Shown here: piece after piece, positions 56,000-64,000 of the stretch
Position numbering within the stretch: the first letter of the stretch is position 1
How the letters are laid out: each line of letters opens with the position of its first letter
Assembly (NCBI GenBank): GCA_022478985.1
Contig: JAKSZP010014888.1
Location: 1-64,000 of the forward strand
Direction: 5' to 3'
Length of the DNA: 64,000 nt
Origin: Massospora cicadina
Taxonomy: Eukaryota; Entomophthoromycota; Entomophthoromycetes; Entomophthorales; Entomophthoraceae
The notes under the pieces: generated by a model
What the model saw: the letters and a program-made list of their open reading frames with translations, nothing else
Told to the model about the DNA's origin: nothing
Database searches by the model: none
Program-made: the position numbers and the translations under genes

Positions 56000-56900
56000 C
56001 TGTCAAGTAAGCCCCATTTAAGCATCTTCTGATGTGTCTCCTAACCTTCAAGTGAAGCAGATCATGTGTTACAAGGATTCATTTTTTCATTCTTTTGTAT
56101 ATAGCTGATTATTTAAGTCCAGGAGGGCGATTTAGCTAAATTTCAGGCCCTTGGTGGAGGTTATTCTTTACTGAGATCCACGTACCCCTGCATTACTGAG
56201 TGTAGGCATGAGTCACAAACCATTGGTTTTGTTGGACCCTTGTGATGCTAAGTGGAACAGCTATTCATCTTGATGGATGAACTTCAGGATCACATGGGAA
56301 AAGCCTGACAAGTGGTGGCCCATAGGCTTCTGGGTTGGCAGCCAGATATAATAGAAGGGTATTCCTTGCCACGGAATTTGCGGGTCCAAGGTCTCTAGCC
56401 ATGTTGATTTGTGTAAGTGGGACCAGTGGTTCATATCAGGGGTTGGGCTTATCACCCTTACGGTCTACTTAAAAAGATTTTACTGCCTTCTCAATGTGGT
56501 TAGTGATGTCTAAACCCCATTCTGTTCTTAGGCCATGGAGTGGACTATTCTAGTTGGGGCTCTCTTGCCATCCCACAACCATAATTGCAGAAAGGCCCTG
56601 ATGAGTTTGTGGAGGTCTGATGAGAAGAGAGTTATGGTGGCGGAAACCAGAGGGTCTGAAGTAGGAGGGCGTTTGGAACTTCATTTTTCCTAAGAGTCCC
56701 ATGTTCCTCCCTCTAATGGTGACAATGTGTCATGTGAGCTTTCTAATAAGGCCATCCACAAAATCTGGCAGTCTGACCAATTGGGTTTCAAGGAGATGTC
56801 CAGGTATTTCATTGTCACCTGAGGGCGCACTCCAAATGGAGCCTGTATTCTGCCCAGTTTTTAAACACTTTAAAACTTATTTGGTGGCTAGGGTAACCTT
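56000..56900 (-). pseudogene. LINE-3 reverse transcriptase thumb and following region
   Basis: Contains MKYLGISLKPNWSDC (about 56,770-56,815), the K/Y-LG block after the catalytic domain of LINE RTs. The open frame 56,261-56,455 shows DMNHWSHLHKSTW. Frameshifts are present. It continues from the RT core across the insertion at 56,905-57,540. Confidence 0.65.
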
Positions 56901-56904
56901 TAAA

Positions 56905-57545
56905 TGTCACCAAAATGTATGAAGTTTAGCAAATAAATTTTATTTTAATTGCTGATGATTGGCAATTACCGTTAAATTATTAATTATAATAATGTTTTGG
57001 TCCCTGATATTGCAATTTAGATTTTTCATAATTAACAATATTAGAGTCTGAGTCATTAATTTTGAGATTTTATTTTTAATTTGCATAAATTGGCTGAACT
57101 AATTTGATTTATCATTTATTCTGTCATTTAATGGTAATATGAAAGACTTGCAATTAATTTCATTAATTGCTCAATAATTGGGGTTAGATTATGAATTTAA
57201 GTAATCCCTTGCAACATAGTGAAGTTATGTTCATAGGAGCTAGTTGGCTCCTGATTGTTGCAGCTGGGGTGATTCTATGTTTTGATTTTTTTGAACGCAT
57301 TTTTTGTAAATTGTAATTAATCAAGTTTTGCTTATGCTATTTTACTGTGATGTCATGTTTCCACAGATGACCAAAGCTCCAGGTGTATAAAAACCAGCTG
57401 TTGACCACTTTAGTAAGCATTTCTAGCTGAGTGGGGGTATTGGGATTGGGAGTAGGGTGGCTATTGCTGGGCCCGGTGGAAATCACCAGCTTTAGCTTTG
57501 ACTCTTCAGGTCATTTGGGCGATTGGCACACTACCAACAGGTAAG
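56905..57545 (+). mobile_element. LTR-like insertion inside LINE-3 (boundaries uncertain)
   Basis: About 640 bp without coding blocks separate two parts of the RT. The segment has a polymerase II-like promoter: TGATGTCATG (CRE-like) near 57,348 and GTGTATAAAAACC near 57,384, with a GC-richer leader after it. It may be a solo LTR from about TGTCACC (56,905) to CCAACA (57,540). A 5-bp GGTAA occurs on both sides, but not exactly adjoining the TG, so this is tentative. Confidence 0.4.
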
Positions 57546-57569
57546 TTTCCCTTTTTTATTTACTATCAC

Positions 57570-58880
57570 TTGCTAACTTTCTCATAATGGTGTATGATTG
57601 AATTGAGTATCTTTAATTCCTCTGTGCTTGAGAACTTAATCACTGCATCATCCAAATAAGCAAAGCCTTAAGTATCAGCTTCCCATAAGCACTGATGTCT
57701 ACCACCTCTGTTTCTGCTTCCCACAGTACTGGGTCAAAGGCTAGGTTGTATAGAAGGGGAATCAAAGGGTCCCCTTGCCTCACGCCACATTGAGGTGAGA
57801 TTTACAACAATGGAAATCTGGAGCATAGGATTGACATGCTGGTTGTTGTTTGTTTCATGGCCCAGTCAATGTGCTTAGCAGGTGCGCTCTTTCCATGCAG
57901 CGGTGCAGGTATGACCAGTATACTATTTCATAAGCTTCTTTGCTGGTCCAGAAATACTAATGCCCCCCTAGAATATGAAAGTGTGATTTTTTGACCATAT
58001 TTATATTGTCCCATATGCTCTGTTGGGAAAACCCCATGTCAGTTTGAAAGTCAATGTTCTTACCAATGAAACCCAGATGATGAGCCAGTTTTTTTTGACA
58101 GAAGACCTGTCAAAATTAATCAGCGAGCTAGGATGTCAGTTGTTGAGTGATTGTGGGTTACCTTTTTCTGGAGGAAGACGAGCAGGGTTTATTTTCCCCT
58201 GAAAAAGCCTGGTTTAATCTATGCATTTATTAAGTGCTGCAAGGAGGATGTGGCTTAGCAGGTCTGGGAGCACCATGAACATCTTGTACGAGATTCCATC
58301 AGGTCTTGATTTCTTCCTTCTGTGGGAGATACCTGATAGCTGCATTGAGTTTTTCCTTTGATTTCAGCGACATGAGGGCCAGTGTATCCAGTAATTATGA
58401 TGGGTCCGCCCTCCCAAGAGATGTCTCAATGTCTTGAAATTGATTGCCCTTCTTTGAGTATAAATTTTAGAGTATTTGTGGGTTGCTTCCACCAGCGCCT
58501 CTGGAGTGCGTGCTACAAAGCATTCCTGTAAGGTCAGAGAGTAACACTGAGTCTGGGATTTCCAGGTAATGAATCAGCATATGAAGTATCTGGATGACTT
58601 TTCGCCCTCTGCCACAAGCTTTACCCCTTCCTGTGATATGAGCTGCAACTGGGCTTGTTTACTAAAAATCTTGTATTTTAAAGGGTAAGCTAAAACCATT
58701 CCCTTACCCAGATGATGTTGTGGCCTATTTGGGGGACATTTTCTCTTGGTGTTTTTGACAGTTAATTGCCTTCTGAAGAGCCACATCTCTTACATGCGCA
58801 CCTTGGGTGGAAGCACATTTTTTGTGGCTGCAACCATTACAATTTTCAAGCACCCCCTGGTTTGGATCATATCCTCACCG
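57570..58880 (-). pseudogene. LINE-3 reverse transcriptase core
   Basis: Across several frames: SRPDGISYKMF (about 58,285-58,320), INFDRSSVKK (about 58,090-58,120), VRQGDPLIPLLYNLAFDPVL (about 57,735-57,795) and the catalytic block FAYLDDAVIKF (57,635-57,667). All are standard non-LTR RT blocks in the correct order. At 58,574-58,786 a clean segment precedes them. Inactive. Confidence 0.78.
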
Positions 58881-58899
58881 AGATGGTCTTTCACATTGA

Positions 58900-59640
58900 A
58901 GAACAAGGTTCTTACCACTAAACAGTGGAAAAGCTATAATTACACACAATTTGAGGATGAATTTCAACCATTTGGGGCGCAGTTGTGCCTGCATCTCCAA
59001 GCTCAAAGTAATTATTACCAGCTGATGGTCTAAGTGACTGATGCTAACAATTTCAAAATGTTCTACCATATGCTTGAGAATCTTTAGAATGCAGACAAGG
59101 TAATTCGCATCATTAAAAGCTTGCCCTCTCCAACGTGTGGCATTATCATATGTTTAAGGGTTGGTACACTCTTTAAGATTGAGTCAATGACTCCCATAGA
59201 AGCCATAACTCAAGATGATTTCTGGTGTCCTTGGGGGATTGATGTCTAAGCCATCTGTTTATAACCCTTGTGAGCTGAAAACATCATGTCTCCTAGTAGA
59301 ATGCTGTCCTCCAGTAATGATAAACAGTCCACCTATTTGTAGAAGTTAGCACATTCACTTGGTTTGTTGGGGGCATAGACGTTGACTAGGGCATATGAGC
59401 TGTATTGCCGTGTAATGGCGATGTCCATAACTCTCTCCCTTATGGGATTAATTAATGACATGAAAGTGATGCCTCTGCCTGGTCTGATCACAAATCCATA
59501 GAGAATAGACCATGTTAGGAAGTTTGGGAGGAGCATCTGTGTCCACTCAACTTCCTCCCCCCTAAGGCAATGACTTTTATGGATCACCAAGATGTTTGCA
59601 GAGGGTTTTTGCAGATGCTATATTTTATCTTGGGATGTGA
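58900..59640 (-). pseudogene. LINE-3 APE-type endonuclease
   Basis: The segment 59,333-59,590 ends with YALVNVYAPNKPSECANFYK, the NVYAPN block of APE endonucleases. LLEDSILLGDMMF follows in another frame (GDFN equivalent, Asn lost). The rest is decayed. Confidence 0.75.
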
Positions 59641-59929
59641 TGTCCTTCAGCCTTGAATTATTGTAAATTTCTATTTTGACTAAGTTGCCTAATACATCCG
59701 TTCTTCCTTAATATCTATCCAGGCTATCTGACCCAGTCATATTGCAATTCAGGCAATTAGTTAATTAGTTTCTAGGTTGGTTTTTTGAGCCACTGCATTG
59801 AGCCAAGAAGAAGCCACGCACACTTTATCAGCTTTTAAGCCATCATGAAAACTTTTATATATTTTTATTTGTGCATTTTTGTTTAGTCTGAAGGTAAGTA
59901 TCAAGAATTAGGGATGCTGACCAGATCTG

Positions 59930-61060
59930 TCATCGTTTCATTTCTGGCTGTCATAGAAAGAATTTGCCCCTACATTGCCTCCTGTTCATGATGGTCTACG
60001 GTCCCTTCCATTGACTCTTCAGGAATATCCATCATGATCTAAAAGCAGTTTATTGCCATCTTTGTTGTTTGATTCTGGGATATGATTTTCCTTTTTAGCT
60101 TCCTTAGCACTAGCTCTAGCCTCTGCTCGCTTCTTTACCTTTCTTCTGCTTTTCATTAATTAATAGTGATTGATTTGACGATTTGATATTTAACATGCTC
60201 CCCAGTTAGATGAGGTTGTTGCCAACTTGGGTTTCCTGAGATTTTCATCATTTTCGCCCATCTTCTATAGTTCCTCCACCTCTTGTTGTTTGCCTGCATC
60301 TGACAAGCATGGCTTGATATACTAGTATCTGGCAGTACTGAAGAATTGAGGGCGCCTTAATGGAAGTCACTTTGAAGAGGTCTGACGCTTATACCTTAGG
60401 TAAAATAAATTGAGCAACGTGAGGGATCAATTTGAGGTTATAATCTACCTTTGATTTAAGGTTATTAACTACAATAGCCTACCCACTACAGAGTTCAGGC
60501 ATAATGTGGAATTGCTGAAGCTCAAAGTTCTTAAATCTGCCTCAGACTTCAAGTAATTTTATCAACTCTACTTCAACGAAGTTGCAGGGATAACACTTGT
60601 AATGTCTTCAGATGAGATAAAGAAGTCGTTTTCCTTAATTCAGTGGGTCAGTTGTACCTTGATGCAGTGTGTCACACCTTTTATGGCAACTTCAATGATG
60701 GACTTGATGTGGCATCCACCTGCTATTCCATGGCAAAGATGATGTTTAAGAATCTTTGACAAAATTTTAGTTAGATAAAACCTTCATTTTAATTATATTT
60801 TCCTTTATTAGTTATAGCCAACAAATCCCCACGTGTTCCACCCTGAAAGTTCACTCTGGCCCTATGCTAAATAGGGGAGGAGGGGAGTGAATGGTCAATA
60901 TAGTTATACAACATATGCTGTTGGAGCATTTTTAAGTACCCTTTGGTAAGACTTGCATTTGGCATTTAGTCTGGCTTGCATGACTCACCAGGAGAGCCAT
61001 GTGAGAATGTTTGATGCCCTTATGGAATGTGTTATTGGTGGGGTTTCACCCTTTGCAACG
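59930..61060 (-). pseudogene. LINE-3 ORF1-like region
   Basis: Coding-like sequence in mixed frames upstream of the endonuclease. The C-terminal part is strongly basic (KSRRKVKKRAEARASAKEAK near 60,110-60,170), fitting a nucleic-acid-binding ORF1. The N-terminal limit near 61,060 is a guess. Confidence 0.5.
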
Positions 61061-61099
61061 TTTGCCCAAAGATTCTGGTTAGTGGAGTACATCTTTCCA

Positions 61100-64000
61100 T
61101 TCTGTGTAGACTAAATAATCATATATATTCAATTTGAATCTCCTTAATTATATAGAAAGTAATTTTAAGAAAAAAAAAGAACAGTTATCTGCTATAATAT
61201 AGTATATTTATTGCTTATTCCAAACTGTGAATGATTGATAATAAAAATCATATCATACTTAGTTTACTATGGGTTTAAATTTTCTAAATTTTATAACCAT
61301 TATCTTTATTTAATTTTGAATTTTAACTCATATTGTTTTTATTCTTAAATCATTATTAAGAATTTATTTTCAAAGGTTATCTTTTATAGAAACCTATATA
61401 TTCTCTGCTATGTTTCAATCACCTCATTTCTTCTTGATGTATTGTTGTTTTATTTGTATTAAAGCATTTAATTTATTGATTAAGGAATTTTTTGAGTTTG
61501 TAAGATAAATTATATTATAAACTTTTATTTGGATTCATGCTACCCTTTCTATGGCCATAAGGGCATCAGCGATGCTGGTAGTCTAAGTGGCACAAATGAT
61601 AGTTTTTAAAGTATTATGCATCTCTATATATGGATGAATGTTTCTTTAGTAGTTTCTTTTTTTATTATGTGCATTATATACCCTTCAACTAATTGTGATG
61701 GAACTTTGGTGATCTGTATGCACACCCACAGTTTTCAAAGTAATATCTATTTTTTTACAATAGATTAAAAAGTGTTATATGTAAGAAGTGAAAATCTTCT
61801 ATTTTTTGATGGAAATTGGTACATTTTAGAGCTGAGAAATTAGCTATATGATTGATTTGATAATATAAATGGGGTTTGCCAAGCAGTTGGTGATTTTAGG
61901 TTGATTAATAAGCATGGTGGCTTTGGTAAACAGTTAGTGATTGGATGATTCATAAATTTAATTATTTTTGGTAAGTTGTTGTTGGGTTTTGATTTTTAAT
62001 AAGTTTAGTTTTTGTTTTACAAGAAGTTGGCAATTAGTGATCTTGTATGTTCAATGGTTTTATTTAAGCACTTTGGTGGATTATATATTGATAACTAAAA
62101 CTGATATTTTAAGCAATAGTTAAAACTAAAAAAATGATTACTAATATAGTCATCAAATGCTTAAAAGGCATCATGTTTCTGCTTTTACTTGGTTTTGCTT
62201 TGGACAATAAGACGTTAAGTTTTGCATTTTTGGCTAGTTTTTCAATTGAGTTCAATTTTAGCACTTAAACCTTGAAATATGTTAGCTTGAATATTAATCA
62301 ACCATTTTGTTTTATCAAAATAACTACTTTATTTGATTTCTATTAGAATTTTATAATACCTGATTAAGTTGTTTCCCTATTTTTCTTAAAATCTATGCCA
62401 AGTTAGGTTGAGATGGCTCATTAGTTTGCAAGATGATATGTCACATATATACACTCAATGATTGTTAGTTAAAGAGATGTTTTGGATAGTTTATGGTGGT
62501 ATTTAAATTGATTAATTGGTTTAATTTTATTTTCTGAATTATAAGTGATTTTAAGCAATTCAGTAGATCCAATGGACTAAATAATTAAATGGTGACTTTT
62601 TATTGAATTGATATAGATTGGAATTAAATGAGTGTTGGTTAATTTTGATCAATTTGATATGGCTTAATTTTTTTGGCTGTAAGGATGGTATAAATTATTT
62701 GTTTATTACATTCAATTGGTTTTGAATGAATTTTTGGTGGGTTCTGGTTAATTTATAAGTTCTTTGGCTTTGTCAAGGGGTTTTATGGTATTGGAGTAAT
62801 TTGATAGATTCAATTGTTTTAGATAAATAGTTGACGGTTATTGATTGATATAACATATTCAACTGTATTGGATAAGCATTCAGCGATAAATCAGTTTGAT
62901 ATGTTAATAGTAATAATAAGTGGTCTTGTGCTATTTATGTTAAGAACCTAAATAATACAATTGTCTAATAATAAACAATATGATCAAGGCTGAGTAGCTC
63001 TGCTAGTCTATATATAATAATGAATGTTTTTTGTTTTATTTGTGATATATGTGTTCCTAAAATTAGTCTGATTGTGATAAAACTTAAGAGAGTTGTTGTG
63101 TGCATGTCCGCAAAGGTTTTCTGTGTTAGTAAAACCATCTTCATTGTAGTAAAAAAAGTTTTTATATATAAGAAGTAAAGAAATTATATGTTTTAATAGT
63201 AATTGGTATATTGTTATGGCTGAGCAGTTAGATATTTAGTTGATTATATAATAATGATGGTTTACTAAGCAATTGGTGGTTTTAGGTTAATTATTTAAAC
63301 TTGATGGTTTTTAAAAGCAGGTTAATAATTGGTTGATTTGATAAGAGAAACATATTTTGGTAAGTTGTTGATAATTTTTGGCTATTTTGATAAATTTACT
63401 ATTGGTTTACCAAGCTGTTGGTAATTGGGTAATTGAACATGTGTAATAGTTTTAGCTAAGCAGTTTAGTGCATATCTATGATATAAAAATACTCAATTTA
63501 ATCATTTGTCTTAAAACCTGAGCAATATTAAGTTAATACCACTATCTATCTAATTTACTTAAGTAATTGGTTTGATTAGATTATATAAAAAAAGTATAAG
63601 ATTCTATTATCAAGTAGGCTTCCCATTATAGTACTAATACTAACTTTTTTTTTCAGTTTATTATAATCTGAAGTAAAGTTCTAATTATGTTCATTATATA
63701 AATCATTAGATTCCTAAAAGTCTTTATAATTATTAGCTCCAGTGTAAGCTTATCATTGTATAGAATAGATAGTCCTAGATATTGAAGCTTATTTTTTTAA
63801 CTATAATATTTATAATACTCTAAATTGAGTAACTAGAACTGTATGTTTAATCCCAATATATTCCTTTTATCTATTAGATTAAATTTTTTTATTAAAATCC
63901 CAAGAAGCTAAAAATTAAGAAGATCAAAAAGTAAATAAAGGGTTAGTTTAATTCTAAAAATATCAACAAATAGAAATTTCTTTGTATCTTGTTTGATTGT
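61100..64000. repeat. AT-rich region with minus-orientation family Z copies
   Basis: A Z tail module (AATTGTGATGGAACTTTGGT at about 61,690) is followed by Z internal units (AAGTTGTTGTTGGGTTTTGA and similar) to about 62,990, where GAGTAGCTCTGCTAGTCTAT corresponds to a degraded Z start. A second copy starts directly with (TA)n and GATTGTGATAAAACTT near 63,070 and runs out at about 63,480. The first 500 bp and the last 500 bp show nothing recognisable. No gene is supported. Confidence 0.55.

Larger units (their letters stand above)
55390..61100 (-). mobile_element. LINE-3, decayed non-LTR retrotransposon
   Basis: Minus-strand order: ORF1-like region (about 61,060-59,930), APE endonuclease (about 59,600-58,900), reverse transcriptase (58,880-57,570, then 56,900-56,000 after an insertion), and a C-terminal zinc motif (about 55,925-55,990). 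Both ends are approximate: no oligo-A tail or duplication could be fixed. It is a different family from LINE-W. It is very decayed, with stops every few tens of codons. Confidence 0.75.

Overview
This window is eukaryotic, almost certainly metazoan DNA. It is AT-rich, its genes are split or decayed, and most of it is transposable elements and their debris. The only part that looks like an intact host gene is one terminal exon with a Kunitz-type cysteine pattern on the minus strand near 21.3 kb. A decayed copy of a protein family I recall as highly repeated in arthropod and other invertebrate genomes lies near 41.5-42.3 kb. Together these suggest an invertebrate, perhaps an arthropod; I cannot name the species.

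Layout. (1) 1-12,927 holds two chromodomain-bearing Ty3/gypsy elements, one inside the other. Element B (1,923-9,130, LTRs of about 1.37 kb) sits in the reverse transcriptase of element A and is flanked by a perfect 5-bp duplication, GTTCT. A in turn lies inside a non-LTR retrotransposon, called LINE-W here. (2) 12,928-19,823 is LINE-W copy 1 on the minus strand, cut by A. (3) 19,842-29,500 is AT-rich intergenic DNA with the Kunitz exon, several tRNA-derived SINEs with clear target-site duplications, satellite-like arrays and a repeat family called Z here. (4) 29,501-38,365 is LINE-W copy 2, essentially full length and interrupted by an 823-bp solo LTR. (5) 38,384-45,690 holds a 617-bp near-perfect inverted repeat, a tandem array, the decayed repeat-family gene, a pogo-like MITE and another SINE. 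(6) 45,691-48,194 is a LINE-like insertion carrying only an ORF1-like region, interrupted by a 579-bp (CG)n tract. (7) 49,040-55,302 is a second, different Ty3/gypsy element on the minus strand with both LTRs. (8) About 55,390-61,100 is a third, decayed LINE on the minus strand, itself interrupted. (9) 61,100-64,000 is AT-rich family-Z sequence.

Most notable points. The very long ORF1 of LINE-W contains about 39 tandem 13-residue repeats (roughly [S/T]Pxx-A-xx-W-xx-A-G-[F/I]), visible in both copies, followed by a basic/mixed domain and a CCHC knuckle. Four very short retroposed pieces (14-46 bp) of one unknown element end at the same 3' sequence, each with an oligo-A tail and its own 14-17 bp target duplication. 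The SINEs and the ORF1-only element appear to share one 3' tail, which suggests a single LINE machinery mobilises them all. Frameshifts and stops run through nearly every element ORF, so most are reported as pseudogenes.
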